DNA of 64,000 bases from NCBI GenBank assembly GCA_900315565.1, contig OMZS01000013.1:25820-89819 (forward strand), written 5' to 3'. Each line of letters opens with the position of its first letter. Position 1 is the first letter of the stretch. This DNA is from an uncultured Prevotellaceae bacterium. GTDB lineage: Bacteria > Bacteroidota > Bacteroidia > Bacteroidales > Bacteroidaceae. This document shows, piece by piece, positions 16,947 through 26,274 of the stretch. Both the position numbers and the translations under genes were made by a program. The notes beneath the pieces were generated by a model. That model ran no database searches. It was not told where the DNA came from and saw only the letters and a list, made by a program, of their open reading frames with translations.

Positions 16947-17711
16947 TTATGGCTCTCTCCACACTCGTTGTGCGCTGGCCTGATGGGTGGCCAGCACCAG
17001 CACTTCGGCTATTTGCACATGGGCGGGAGCCGATGCTGCGAAGAAAACCACCTCGGCAATGTCGTCGCCGTGCAGGGGCTCTATGCCAGTGTAGAGTTTT
17101 TTGGCCGCAACGGTGTCGCCGTGCAAACGCGTGTTCGAGAAGTTGGTTTCCACGAGGCCGGGCTTCACATTGGTGACGCGTATGGGCGTGTCGTAAAGAT
17201 CCATGCGCAGACCGTCGCTCAGCGTCTTCACCGCAGCCTTGGTGGCGCAATAAACACTTCCTCCGGGGTAGGCCATGTCGCCCGCTACCGAGCCAATGTT
17301 GATGATGTGGCCTCGGCCACGGCTCACCATTCCTGGCACCACCGTGCGAGTGATGTTGAGCAGTGCCTTTACGTTGGTGTCAATCATGGTGAAAAACTCG
17401 TCCATGTCGCCTTCGTGTTCTTTATCGGTGCCCAAGGCCAGTCCGGCGTTGTTCACAAGCACGTCAATGTCGCGGTATTCTTCAGGCAGACCCTCAATCA
17501 GCCGTCGCGCCTCGGCATAGTCGCGCACATCGAAGGGCAACAACAGCACGTCGGTGGCGTATTGTTCTTGCAGCTCAGCCTTCAGAGCCTCCAGTTTGTC
17601 GGTGCTGCGCGCGTTTAGTATCAGACGGCAGCCGTTGGCTGCGAATTTCTTAGCACAAGCCTCGCCGATGCCCGACGAAGCGCCTGTAATCATTATCAGT
17701 TTCTCTTTCAT
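16947..17711 (-). CDS. Short-chain dehydrogenase/reductase (YdfG-like)
   Basis: Classical SDR of about 254 aa. I start at MKEKLIMITGASSGIG (17711); a longer frame would overlap prmA and adds nothing recognisable. The Rossmann motif TGASSGIG lies at 8-15, NNAG near 90 and YxxxK (YCATK) near 153 with the preceding GSVAG serine. Closest in pattern to YdfG, an NADP-dependent 3-hydroxy acid (serine/allothreonine) dehydrogenase, judging from the DVRDYAEARRLIEGLPEEYRDIDVLVNNAGLA stretch. Downstream of prmA in the same direction, 62 nt apart. The substrate is not certain. Confidence 0.88.
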   Translation of the reverse strand: MKEKLIMITGASSGIGEACAKKFAANGCRLILNARSTDKLEALKAELQEQYATDVLLLPFDVRDYAEARRLIEGLPEEYRDIDVLVNNAGLALGTDKEHEGDMDEFFTMIDTNVKALLNITRTVVPGMVSRGRGHIINIGSVAGDMAYPGGSVYCATKAAVKTLSDGLRMDLYDTPIRVTNVKPGLVETNFSNTRLHGDTVAAKKLYTGIEPLHGDDIAEVVFFAASAPAHVQIAEVLVLATHQASAQRVWREP

Positions 17712-17773
17712 AAGTGTATGGTTTCTTGCGTTTTTGTGTGTTTCTTTTGAGTGATCGTTTTGCTTAGCTGAAA

Positions 17774-18631
17774 CTATCTGAACACCAGACAGCGCCATTC
17801 GCCAGAAGATCGTTTAGAATGGTATTCAAGGCCGAGTTCTGATGCTTTGTTCACGAGCATGGGTATGTCGTCCTCGTAAAAGCCACTAAGAATGAGGTAT
17901 GCCCCCGAAGCCATCACATCTTTGAAGGCGTGCATGTCGGCCAGCAGCGTGTTGCGGTTGATGTTGGCCATAACAATGTCGAACACTCCCGACACATGCG
18001 ACAGCACATGAGCGTCGCCAAGCAGCACTTCAATGTTCTCAGCCTGATTAATGGCAGCGTTGTGGCTGGTGTTCTCTACGCTCCATTCGTCAATGTCGTA
18101 TGCAACAATGCTGCTGGCCCCCATTTTCGAGGCGGCAATGCCCAGAATGCCCGTTCCGCATCCGCAGTCGAGCACTCGCTTGTCGTGCAGGTCGATGCTG
18201 AGCAGGGTTTCTACTATCATGCGTGTGGTTTCGTGGGTGCCTGTGCCGAAAGCCTGACGCGCGTCGATGGCAATACTAAGAGCACCGGGCGACAAACTCG
18301 TGAAATCGGGTAGGGGACGCTTGGCATCGTAAATGATGCACTTGTTTTTGACCACGATGGGGTCGAATCCTTCGTCTTCCCAGGCTTGGTTCCAGTCCTT
18401 GTCCTCGGCTTCCTCGAGGGAATAATCGATTTTGGTGTCGGGAATGGGAAATGCTGCGATGCCCTCGTCAAGTGCTTGCCGGTCGAAAAGCTGTTCCTGA
18501 ACGTAACCGTCCAGTCCGGCGGAGGTTTCTTCGAACGACTCAAATCCTGCCTCGCCAGCTGTGTCGGCCAATAAGTCGCGAACAACCTCGGTGTTGGGGC
18601 TCAAATGAAATCTTGCTATCAGATATTTCAT
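17774..18631 (-). CDS. prmA: Ribosomal protein L11 methyltransferase
   Basis: SAM-dependent methyltransferase that trimethylates L11. The 285 aa include an N-terminal ferredoxin-like substrate domain (about 1-80) and a Rossmann MTase domain with LDCGCGTGILG near residue 160. Preceding motifs RQAFGTGTHETTR (near 128) and the later MANINRNTLL match PrmA's NPPF-like region. Full length. Transcribed leftward, diverging from the low-complexity protein at 18780. Confidence 0.93.
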   Translation of the reverse strand: MKYLIARFHLSPNTEVVRDLLADTAGEAGFESFEETSAGLDGYVQEQLFDRQALDEGIAAFPIPDTKIDYSLEEAEDKDWNQAWEDEGFDPIVVKNKCIIYDAKRPLPDFTSLSPGALSIAIDARQAFGTGTHETTRMIVETLLSIDLHDKRVLDCGCGTGILGIAASKMGASSIVAYDIDEWSVENTSHNAAINQAENIEVLLGDAHVLSHVSGVFDIVMANINRNTLLADMHAFKDVMASGAYLILSGFYEDDIPMLVNKASELGLEYHSKRSSGEWRCLVFR

Positions 18632-18779
18632 GGCAATTATGTTAAAAATTTCTGCAAATTTAATAAAAATAGGGAAAAACCTATCACGGTTTAGGGTTTT
18701 TCCGTAATTTTGTATGCAAATTGATGATACTTTTGCATCGTGAACTTAAAAAACAACTATTTAGTAAGGAGAAAATAAC

Positions 18780-19898
18780 ATGAAAAAGAGAATCCTATTA
18801 TCATTACTGGTGGGTCTGCTTCCTTTGTCCCTGATTGCTCAGGACGATGTTTATTTCACTCCTAAAAAAGTGGAAAAAACTACTGCCAGCCGTGTGGAAA
18901 GCATCACAGCTGACAAAGCGGGCGACACTGCCATCAAGCGTACAGGTACCATGACGAGTGCTGCTACTCATTCGGGCAGCAACCGTGATGTGGACGAATA
19001 CAACCGCCGCGGATTGCGCAGCTATTTCGAGACGGTGGGCAAAGACTCTGTCGGCAACGACATCATAGAATTTCACGCTGACGAGAACAGCCCTGCTGAC
19101 ACCATCTTTGCAGGTCCGCCACTCATTGTTGAAGACGACATCTACGATTACCGTTATAGCCGGATGATGAGTCGTTGGGACGGTTTCTACGATCCCTGGC
19201 TCTATGGTTATTCCTGGCACAGCCCTTGGTGGTATAGCCGCTACGGCTGGTACAGTTTGTGGTATGATCCTTGGTACGATCCCTGGTACGACCCGTGGTA
19301 TTACGGTTACTATGGGTGGGGTGGCTACTACGGATGGTATTCGCCTTGGTATTACAGCTGGTACTCGCCCTGGTACTATGGAAGCTTGTATCCAACATGG
19401 TATTACAGCGGCATCAGGACGTACTATGCTCCCAGATATTCTTCTTATGGAATTACGGGTACGCAGAATCACGGCTACATAGCCAACAAGACTGTTGACA
19501 GAGGCCACTACAACGGCCGCACTCATACCTTCTCGAATGGAACCTTCGGCGGTTCCAGAAGCATTGGTGCTATGGCCAACTCTTCGCGCAACGCCTCTGG
19601 CACCCGCTCATCGTCAACATACGGCGTCACTCGCAACACCAATGGTACCTTCGGCGGTAGCCGCAGCTATGGCTCCACACGCTCTTCTTCGTCAAGCAGT
19701 TCTTCGGGCTCATGGGGTGGCAGCCGTAGTTCGGGCAGCTACAATTCGGGTAGCACTCGCAGCTCTAGTGGCAGTTTCGGCTCCGGAAGCAGCAGCCGCA
19801 GTTCGAGCAGCTTTGGCGGCGGCAGCAGCTTCGGTGGCAGTCGCTCTGGTGGTGGCGGTGGTTCGCGTGGCGGCAGTTTTGGCGGTCGCAGACACTAA
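18780..19898 (+). CDS. Secreted low-complexity protein: Trp/Tyr/Pro-rich then Ser/Gly/Arg-rich
   Basis: A 372-aa exported protein of no family I can name. Signal peptide 1-20 (LSLIAQ). Residues about 20-115 are ordinary. From about 120 to 225 there are short repeats of WYDPWYDPWY, WYSPWYYSWYSPW and YYGYYGWGGYYGW, so roughly half the residues are Trp or Tyr. From about 245 to the end Ser and Gly dominate, with regular Arg (GGSRS, GSTRSSSS, GSFGGRRH). No cysteines stand out and no hydrophobic anchor is seen. Bacteroidetes carry similar surface proteins of unknown role. A TAATTTTG -7 box lies at 18705-18712. Followed 54 nt later by an outer membrane protein gene, possibly the same transcript. 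Confidence 0.85.
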   Translation: MKKRILLSLLVGLLPLSLIAQDDVYFTPKKVEKTTASRVESITADKAGDTAIKRTGTMTSAATHSGSNRDVDEYNRRGLRSYFETVGKDSVGNDIIEFHADENSPADTIFAGPPLIVEDDIYDYRYSRMMSRWDGFYDPWLYGYSWHSPWWYSRYGWYSLWYDPWYDPWYDPWYYGYYGWGGYYGWYSPWYYSWYSPWYYGSLYPTWYYSGIRTYYAPRYSSYGITGTQNHGYIANKTVDRGHYNGRTHTFSNGTFGGSRSIGAMANSSRNASGTRSSSTYGVTRNTNGTFGGSRSYGSTRSSSSSSSSGSWGGSRSSGSYNSGSTRSSSGSFGSGSSSRSSSSFGGGSSFGGSRSGGGGGSRGGSFGGRRH

Positions 19899-19952
19899 TT
19901 GAATTACCTTATTTATTTGTAAACCAAACATACCTTTATTATTTCGAACGAT

Positions 19953-21512
19953 ATGAAAAAGATTCAGCTTATAATAACCGCTATACTGCTGGCCGTTGTG
20001 CCAGCAGCGGCACAGGAAACTTACGAGAACGCCAAAATTGCTGCCGAGGATCTGAACGGCACAGCCCGCTATGTGGGTATGGGTGGCGCCATGGATGCTC
20101 TGGGTGCCGACATCTCAACCATCTCAACCAACCCTGCCGGCATCGGACTTTTCCGCTCGTCATCAGCCAGTGTGTCGTTCGGAGGTGTCTCTCAGCAAGA
20201 CGCCAGCAACTTTGCCAGCGCTAACAAAACCAATATGAGCTTCGACCAGGCTGGTTTTGTGTGGGCAAGCCGCTCAGGCCGAAACGGATTTCTGAACATT
20301 GGTGTCAACTACCATAAGAGCCGTAACTTCGACATGATTCTCTCGGCTGCCGACCGGCTGGGCAATGCCTCGCAGAACAAGCTCACATACGTCAAGGCCA
20401 TGAACGGACTGCTTTATCCCACCCATCAGGCTTCCGACGGCAATTATGTGCCCGACTTCGACCGTGCATATATCACCTGCAATCAGCTTGACGACATCTA
20501 TGCACGCAACTTGAATTTCGACACCACCGACAACACTTGGTACTACAACGATGCTAACAGCTACACCTTCGACCGTGGACACAAGGGTTATGTGGGTGAA
20601 TACGACTTCAACATCAGCGGCAACATCAACGACCGCGTTTATCTCGGACTTACTGTGGGCCTGCACGACGTTAAGTATCGCCATTACAGCGAATACAAAG
20701 AGCAACTGGAGGATTTGAGCCTGACGGTTTCCGACGAGCGCAACATCGACGGCTACGGCTACGACGTGAAGGCTGGCGTGATTTTCCGCCCGGTGGAGGC
20801 TTCTCCTTTCCGCATCGGTTTCTCTGTGGCAACGCCTATCTTCTATGATTTGAAAACGGAGAACCTGACCTCTGTGAGCGACGGCTCAACCACAGTGTGG
20901 AATAGCGAGAAATACGACTTTAAACTCTACACTCCCTGGAAATTCGGTGTGAGCATGGGCCACACGGTTGGCAACATGTTGGCCATAGGCGCCAGTTATG
21001 AGTTTGCCGACTATGCTCATCTTGACACGCGCTACAACACTGGCGACTACTATGACTATTGGTACGACAGCTATTACAGCAGCAGTTCCAGCGACAACGT
21101 GATGAACGACCACACCAAGCAGACCCTGAAAGGCGTGAGCACGCTGAAAGTAGGAGCTGAACTGAAGCCCGACAAAGACTTTGCTATCCGACTGGGATAC
21201 AACTATGTCAGCCCTATGTATCAGAAGGATGGTTTTAAGGACGGCACTCTCGACACCGACGGCTCTTACTACAGTTCGGCTACCGACTATACCAACTGGA
21301 ATGCCACTAATCGCATCACCTGTGGTTTTGGTTATAATATCGGCCAACTGAGTCTCGACCTGGCCTATCAGTATTCGTCCACCAGCGGCAATTTCTCGCC
21401 CTTTGCTAGCTATTATGATAACAAATATCCCGAGGCCGACAACATCTGCAACGAGGTGAAAGTAAATTTCAAACGCCATCAGCTGCTCTTCACCGCAGGC
21501 TACAGATTCTAG
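19953..21512 (+). CDS. Outer membrane beta-barrel, OMPP1/FadL-type
   Basis: A 519-aa outer membrane protein with signal peptide 1-20 (VPAAAQ). The mature N-terminus (ARYVGMGGAMDALGADISTISTNPAG) is the hallmark of the FadL/OMPP1 and PorV-like group, where the N-terminal hatch sits inside the barrel. The remainder is alternating aromatic/polar strands with Asp/Asn/Ser turns, and the last residues LLFTAGYRF end in the aromatic signal recognised by BAM. Likely transports hydrophobic compounds, but some relatives act in type IX secretion (PorV), and sequence alone does not decide. Downstream of the low-complexity protein. Confidence 0.85.
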   Translation: MKKIQLIITAILLAVVPAAAQETYENAKIAAEDLNGTARYVGMGGAMDALGADISTISTNPAGIGLFRSSSASVSFGGVSQQDASNFASANKTNMSFDQAGFVWASRSGRNGFLNIGVNYHKSRNFDMILSAADRLGNASQNKLTYVKAMNGLLYPTHQASDGNYVPDFDRAYITCNQLDDIYARNLNFDTTDNTWYYNDANSYTFDRGHKGYVGEYDFNISGNINDRVYLGLTVGLHDVKYRHYSEYKEQLEDLSLTVSDERNIDGYGYDVKAGVIFRPVEASPFRIGFSVATPIFYDLKTENLTSVSDGSTTVWNSEKYDFKLYTPWKFGVSMGHTVGNMLAIGASYEFADYAHLDTRYNTGDYYDYWYDSYYSSSSSDNVMNDHTKQTLKGVSTLKVGAELKPDKDFAIRLGYNYVSPMYQKDGFKDGTLDTDGSYYSSATDYTNWNATNRITCGFGYNIGQLSLDLAYQYSSTSGNFSPFASYYDNKYPEADNICNEVKVNFKRHQLLFTAGYRF

Positions 21513-21544
21513 TCAGATTTCGGCTTTCACAACATTTAAAAGAG

Positions 21545-21581
21545 GCGACAGAAGCATTTTCGTGTTTCTGTCGCTATTTTT
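21545..21581 (+). terminator. Terminator after the OMPP1-type gene
   Basis: Stem GCGACAGAA (21545-21553) with TTCTGTCGC (21566-21574), then TATTTTTATT. Confidence 0.8.
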
Positions 21582-21614
21582 ATTACCCTAATTTAAAATA
21601 AAAACACCGATTTA

Positions 21615-21646
21615 TTTGTCAGTATGCAAAAATAGGCGTATCTTTG
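21615..21646 (+). promoter_or_regulatory. Promoter of the Wza-like gene
   Basis: TTTG (21615-21618), 20 nt, TATCTTTG (21639-21646): a textbook Bacteroidetes sigma-70 promoter, 58 nt ahead of the ATG. Confidence 0.75.
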
Positions 21647-21704
21647 CACAAAATTTTATAAAATTCTTTTTCTGATTGTTGAAAATACATAACATTTTTA
21701 AGAT

Positions 21705-22502
21705 ATGAAGAAAGTTTTGTTCTCCGTTGTTATCATTGCAATGGCTCTGCTCCTCAACAGTTGCGGAAGCAGTAAAAAAGTTGCTTATTTCCAAAACATC
21801 GACGAAATCAGTCTGGCTGCCTCGCGTGGACTTTACGATGCTAAAATCATGCCGAAAGACCAGCTGACCATTACTGTTCACACAACCGACCCCGCTGCCG
21901 CTCAGCCGTTTAACCTCACGGTGCGCCACGGACTCGGTGCCAACAACTCGGTTTCAAACAGTGGCGGTAGTTTGATGGGATATCTTGTGGACAACAATGG
22001 TGATATCGATTTCCCCGTCTTGGGTAAAATTCATGTTCAGGGCCTTACCAAGCGTCAGTGTGAGGATATGATTCGCGAGCGTATTATTCCTTATATGGCA
22101 AAGACGGAGAATCCCCTGGTAGTTGTGCGCATGTCGAGCTTCAAGGTTACTGTGCTTGGCGAAGTAGGCCATTCAGGTTCCATCTCTGTTGCACAAGAGA
22201 AAGTCAACATCCTCGAAGCTCTTGCTCAGGCCGGCGACCTCACCATCTATGGTAAGCGCGACAATGTGCTCCTGCTGCGCGAGGATGAGATGGGACAGAA
22301 ACACCAGTACCGCATCAATCTGAACGACGCCAATCTCATCAACTCGCCGCTCTACTACCTGCAGCAGAACGACATCGTGTATGTGGAGCCGAATACCGTG
22401 AAGGCAAAGAACTCTGACATCGGTTCTTCCACCACCATCTGGTTCTCGTTTATCAGTATTGCGACGTCGGTTGCATCCCTCCTCGTTAATATTTTACGTT
22501 AA
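21705..22502 (+). CDS. Polysaccharide export lipoprotein (Wza/BexD-like)
   Basis: A 265-aa outer membrane lipoprotein of the OPX family that forms the exit channel for capsule or exopolysaccharide. Lipobox LNSC with Cys20. A Poly_export domain (about 40-150) carries YRI-like strand patterns and LTKRQCEDMIRERI, followed by one SLBB domain (about 150-225; FKVTVLGEVGHSG, VNILEALAQAGDLTIYG). A C-terminal hydrophobic helix (about 240-262; ISIATSVASLLVNIL) may be the membrane-crossing segment. Shorter than E. coli Wza, normal for Bacteroidetes. No Wzc kinase or glycosyltransferases follow, so it is an orphan member. Confidence 0.9.
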   Translation: MKKVLFSVVIIAMALLLNSCGSSKKVAYFQNIDEISLAASRGLYDAKIMPKDQLTITVHTTDPAAAQPFNLTVRHGLGANNSVSNSGGSLMGYLVDNNGDIDFPVLGKIHVQGLTKRQCEDMIRERIIPYMAKTENPLVVVRMSSFKVTVLGEVGHSGSISVAQEKVNILEALAQAGDLTIYGKRDNVLLLREDEMGQKHQYRINLNDANLINSPLYYLQQNDIVYVEPNTVKAKNSDIGSSTTIWFSFISIATSVASLLVNILR

Positions 22503-22520
22503 ATAATCGAATTATTCATA

Positions 22521-22570
22521 CAGAGGTACAGAGCAAAGATCATACATTCTTCTCTGTTCCTCTGTTTTTT
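22521..22570 (+). terminator. Terminator between Wza-like gene and glmS
   Basis: CAGAGGTACAGAG (22521-22533) pairs with CTCTGTTCCTCTG (22552-22564), one T-T mismatch, followed by TTTTTT. It ends only 20 nt before the glmS ATG, so it may also act as a leader attenuator. Confidence 0.7.
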
Positions 22571-22589
22571 GTATTAAAACTAAAGGAAA

Positions 22590-24434
22590 ATGTGTGGTAT
22601 AGTAGGATATTTAGGTAATCAAAACGCGTTCCCCATTCTGATTAAGGGTCTCAAGCGGCTGGAGTATCGTGGTTACGATTCAGCCGGCGTAGCACTCCTT
22701 AACGAGAATGGGGAACTTAGCGTTTATAAGGCCAAAGGCAAAGTGGCCGGCCTTGAAGAGTTTTGTGCTGACAAGAACATCAGCGGAACCGTGGGCATTG
22801 CCCACACGCGCTGGGCAACGCACGGCGAACCGTCGTCTGTGAATGCTCATCCTCATTATTCTGAGTCGAAAAACCTGGCCATCATTCACAACGGCATCAT
22901 TGAGAACTATGCAGAACTGAAAAAGAATCTCGAAGAAAAAGGCATTCATTTCCGCTCGCAAACCGACACTGAGGTGCTCGTTCAGTTGGTAGAGTATATC
23001 CAGCGTTCAAACAATCTCGAGTTGCTTCAAGCTGTTCAGGTGGCGCTCCATCAGGTTATCGGGGCTTACGCCATCGCTCTGCTCGACAAATCCAATCCCA
23101 ATCAGATAATCGCTGCCCGAAAGCAGAGTCCGCTCGTCGTGGGCATTGGCGAGAACGAGTTTTTCCTTGGTTCCGATGCCAGTCCCATCGTGGAATACAC
23201 CGACAAAGTGGTCTATCTTGAAGACGGCAACATTGCCGTTATCCGTCGCGACGACGATTTACACATTGTCAGCATCGACAACCATGAGCTGATTCCCGAA
23301 GTCAAGACCGTTGACATCAATCTGGGGCAGATAGAGAAAGGCGGCTACGCCCACTTCATGCTCAAGGAAATTTTTGAGCAGCCTGAGTGCATCACCAACT
23401 GCATGCGGGGCCGCATCAATGTAGAGGCCGACAACGTCACACTAAGTGCCGTTATCGACTACCGTCGTCAGTTGTTGGCCGCCAAGCGCATCATCATCGT
23501 GGCCTGCGGCACGTCGTGGCACGCCGGACTCATTGGCAAGCAAATCATTGAGAACCTCTGTCGCATACCCGTTGAGGTAGAGTACGCCTCGGAGTTCCGT
23601 TACCGCAATCCTGTGGTCAACAGCAACGATGTGGTTATTGCCATTTCACAGAGTGGCGAGACGGCCGACACGCTGGCCGCCGTTGAATTGGCCAAGCAGC
23701 GCGGAGCTTTCATCTACGGCATCTGCAACGCCATCGGCTCAAGCATTCCGCGCGCCACTCACACTGGCTCTTACATTCACGTAGGCCCGGAGATTGGTGT
23801 GGCTTCCACCAAGGCCTTCACCGGCCAGGTGACGGTGCTCACCATGCTGGCCCTCGCCCTGGCACAGGCTAAAGGTACCATTGCACACGACGAATATGTA
23901 AGCATTGTGAAAGAGCTGAACGATATTCCGAACAAAATGCGCGAGGTGCTGAAACTCAACGACCGCATTGCCGACCTGAGCCGCATGTTCACCTATGCCA
24001 GCAATTTTCTCTACCTTGGGCGCGGTTTCAGTTATCCCGTTGCTCTTGAAGGTGCACTCAAGCTCAAGGAAATAAGTTATATCCATGCCGAGGGCTATCC
24101 CGCCGCAGAGATGAAGCACGGCCCCATTGCCCTCATCGACTCCGATATGCCCGTTGTCGTAGTGGCCACCCACAACGCCATGTACGAGAAAGTGCTCTCC
24201 AACATCCAGGAAATCAAAGCCCGCAAAGGCAAGGTCATCGCCCTCGTTTCGAAAGGCGACGACACCATTGCCCGCATTGCCGACGAGGTTATTGAGCTTC
24301 CCGACACACTAGAGTGTCTCGAACCGCTCATTGCCACCATTCCCCTGCAGCTTCTGGCCTACCACGTCGCCGTCTGCAAGGGCAAAGACGTTGACCAGCC
24401 CCGCAACTTGGCTAAATCAGTCACAGTGGAGTAG
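22590..24434 (+). CDS. glmS: Glutamine--fructose-6-phosphate aminotransferase
   Basis: First enzyme of UDP-GlcNAc synthesis, feeding peptidoglycan and lipid A. The 614 aa start MCGIVGYLG, with Cys2 as the N-terminal nucleophile of the glutaminase domain (1-240). Two SIS sugar-isomerase domains follow (about 290-420 and 460-600); CGTSWHAGL and SQSGETADT mark the fructose-6-P site, and the end ..PRNLAKSVTVE is the classic C-terminus. AAAGGA lies 5-6 nt before the ATG. No glmS ribozyme is visible in the 87-nt leader, as expected outside Firmicutes. Confidence 0.97.
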   Translation: MCGIVGYLGNQNAFPILIKGLKRLEYRGYDSAGVALLNENGELSVYKAKGKVAGLEEFCADKNISGTVGIAHTRWATHGEPSSVNAHPHYSESKNLAIIHNGIIENYAELKKNLEEKGIHFRSQTDTEVLVQLVEYIQRSNNLELLQAVQVALHQVIGAYAIALLDKSNPNQIIAARKQSPLVVGIGENEFFLGSDASPIVEYTDKVVYLEDGNIAVIRRDDDLHIVSIDNHELIPEVKTVDINLGQIEKGGYAHFMLKEIFEQPECITNCMRGRINVEADNVTLSAVIDYRRQLLAAKRIIIVACGTSWHAGLIGKQIIENLCRIPVEVEYASEFRYRNPVVNSNDVVIAISQSGETADTLAAVELAKQRGAFIYGICNAIGSSIPRATHTGSYIHVGPEIGVASTKAFTGQVTVLTMLALALAQAKGTIAHDEYVSIVKELNDIPNKMREVLKLNDRIADLSRMFTYASNFLYLGRGFSYPVALEGALKLKEISYIHAEGYPAAEMKHGPIALIDSDMPVVVVATHNAMYEKVLSNIQEIKARKGKVIALVSKGDDTIARIADEVIELPDTLECLEPLIATIPLQLLAYHVAVCKGKDVDQPRNLAKSVTVE

Positions 24435-24488
24435 GGCATACCACATGACCAACACGAGAAGAATCCCCAATCAACAGCAAATAAACGC

Positions 24489-24526
24489 AACAACGGCCAG
24501 CATTTTTCGCGATGCTGGCCGTTGTT
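24489..24526. terminator. Bidirectional terminator between glmS and proS
   Basis: Perfect 15-bp stem: 24489-24503 (AACAACGGCCAGCAT) and 24512-24526, loop of 8 nt, between convergent genes. Confidence 0.85.
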
Positions 24527-24560
24527 GTAGAATCAACTGAGTGTTATTGAGAAAAACCTC

Positions 24561-26042
24561 TTAATAACTGCGGGCAATAATGACGCGAGCCTTGGAGGGC
24601 TTGCCCGTTACCATATCCACGCCAGGAGTCTGCTCTACGCCGAAGGGCACACAGCGGATGGTGGCCTGCGTTTCTTCCTTGATGCGGGCTTCTGTCTCGG
24701 CTGTGCCGTCCCAGTGGCAGAGGAAGAAGCCTCCGTCCTTGACGCGCTCCTTGAACTCCTCGTAGTTGTCGCACTCGAAGATGTGGGCGTCACGATAAGT
24801 TTTGGCCTTCTGGAAGATGTTCTGCTGAATGTCTTCCAGCAGCTGCTCCACGTATTCAACGATGCCGTCGATGCTGCGGGTTTCTTTCTCCAACGTGTCG
24901 CGGCGCATCACCTCGATGGTGCCGTTCTCCAGGTCGCGTCCGCCCATGACGAGGCGAACGGGCACACCCTTCAGTTCGTAGTCGGCAAATTTGAAGCCTG
25001 GACGTTTGTTGTCGGCGTCGTCGTACTTCACGCTGATGCCAGCCTTGCGCAACTGGTCGATAACCGGCTGCAGCCGCTCGCTGATGGCGGCCAGTTGGTC
25101 GGCACCTTTGGTGATGGGCACGATGACCACCTGAATGGGAGCCAGGCGCGGCGGCAATACAAGTCCATTGTCATCGGAGTGAGTCATGATGAGAGCTCCG
25201 ATGAGTCGGGTGCTGACGCCCCACGAAGTGGCCCACACATATTCGGGCTTATTCTCTTTATTAAGATAGGTGACATCGAAAGCCTTGGCGAAGTTCTGCC
25301 CGAGGAAGTGGCTGGTGCCGCTCTGCAGGGCCTTGCCGTCCTGCATCATGGCCTCGATGGTGTAGGTGTCGAGTGCTCCGGCAAAACGTTCGGTCTCGCT
25401 CTTCACGCCCTGTACCACGGGAACCGCCATCCACTCTTCGGCAAACTTGGCATAAACTTTCAGCATCTTCTGTGCTTCCTCCTCGGCTTCCTCGCGCGTG
25501 GCGTGGGCCGTGTGACCCTCTTGCCAAAGGAACTCGCTAGTGCGCAGGAACGGGCGTGTGCGCATTTCCCATCGCATGACGTTGCACCATTGGTTGCACA
25601 TCAGAGGCAGGTCGCGCCAAGAGTGAATCCAGTTCTTATAAGTGTTCCAGATAATGGTTTCGCTGGTGGGGCGGACGATGAGTTCTTCTTCCAAACGGGC
25701 GGCGGGATCAACCTCTACACCGCTCTTGTCCTCTTTGGCGCGCAGACGATAGTGAGTGACCACGGCGCACTCTTTGGCGAAGCCTTCCACATGTTCGGCT
25801 TCGCGCGAAAGGAATGATTTGGGAATGAGCAGAGGGAAATAAGCGTTTTGTGCGCCGGTTTCCTTGAACATCAGGTCGAGCTGGTGCTGCATTTTCTCCC
25901 AGATGGCGTAGCCATAAGGTTTGATAACCATGCAGCCGCGCACGGCCGACTGTTCGGCGAGATCGGCTTTTACAACCAAGTCGTTAAACCACTGACTATA
26001 GTTGTCAGCACGCTTGGTGAGTTCTTTCAATTCTTTTGCCAT
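24561..26042 (-). CDS. proS: Prolyl-tRNA synthetase (short, archaeal/eukaryal-type)
   Basis: Charges tRNA-Pro. At 493 aa it is the form without the INS editing domain; the catalytic core has RPTSETIIW (near 138), [10 protein letters not shown] (near 190) and [13 protein letters not shown] (motif 3, near 300). An anticodon-binding domain and the C-terminal zinc-type domain follow, ending ARVIIARSY with a terminal Tyr as usual. Convergent with glmS. A minus-strand TAATTTTG at 26165-26172 could be its -7 box, 125 nt upstream. Confidence 0.95.
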   Translation of the reverse strand: MAKELKELTKRADNYSQWFNDLVVKADLAEQSAVRGCMVIKPYGYAIWEKMQHQLDLMFKETGAQNAYFPLLIPKSFLSREAEHVEGFAKECAVVTHYRLRAKEDKSGVEVDPAARLEEELIVRPTSETIIWNTYKNWIHSWRDLPLMCNQWCNVMRWEMRTRPFLRTSEFLWQEGHTAHATREEAEEEAQKMLKVYAKFAEEWMAVPVVQGVKSETERFAGALDTYTIEAMMQDGKALQSGTSHFLGQNFAKAFDVTYLNKENKPEYVWATSWGVSTRLIGALIMTHSDDNGLVLPPRLAPIQVVIVPITKGADQLAAISERLQPVIDQLRKAGISVKYDDADNKRPGFKFADYELKGVPVRLVMGGRDLENGTIEVMRRDTLEKETRSIDGIVEYVEQLLEDIQQNIFQKAKTYRDAHIFECDNYEEFKERVKDGGFFLCHWDGTAETEARIKEETQATIRCVPFGVEQTPGVDMVTGKPSKARVIIARSY

Positions 26043-26274
26043 GATTTGATTTTTATCTTAATTTGTGATTATTATTCAACAATTTTGGCGTTAATAGGGA
26101 AATCCATACTGCTTTTTAGGCAAATTCCCCTTGGCCAGAAAGCCATTATTCTGTAAATTTGCCGCAAAATTACAAAATAATGTTGAGAACACGTGCAATA
26201 TAAGAAAAAAAGAATTATCTTTGCACTGTTGAAAACGAAAATTCATATCAATCAACTTTAAATTTATAGTAATT

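Noticed and set aside
22503-22589. glmS ribozyme ahead of glmS
   Set aside because: The 87-nt leader lacks a pseudoknot core and is filled by a terminator hairpin; the ribozyme is known from Firmicutes, not Bacteroidetes.
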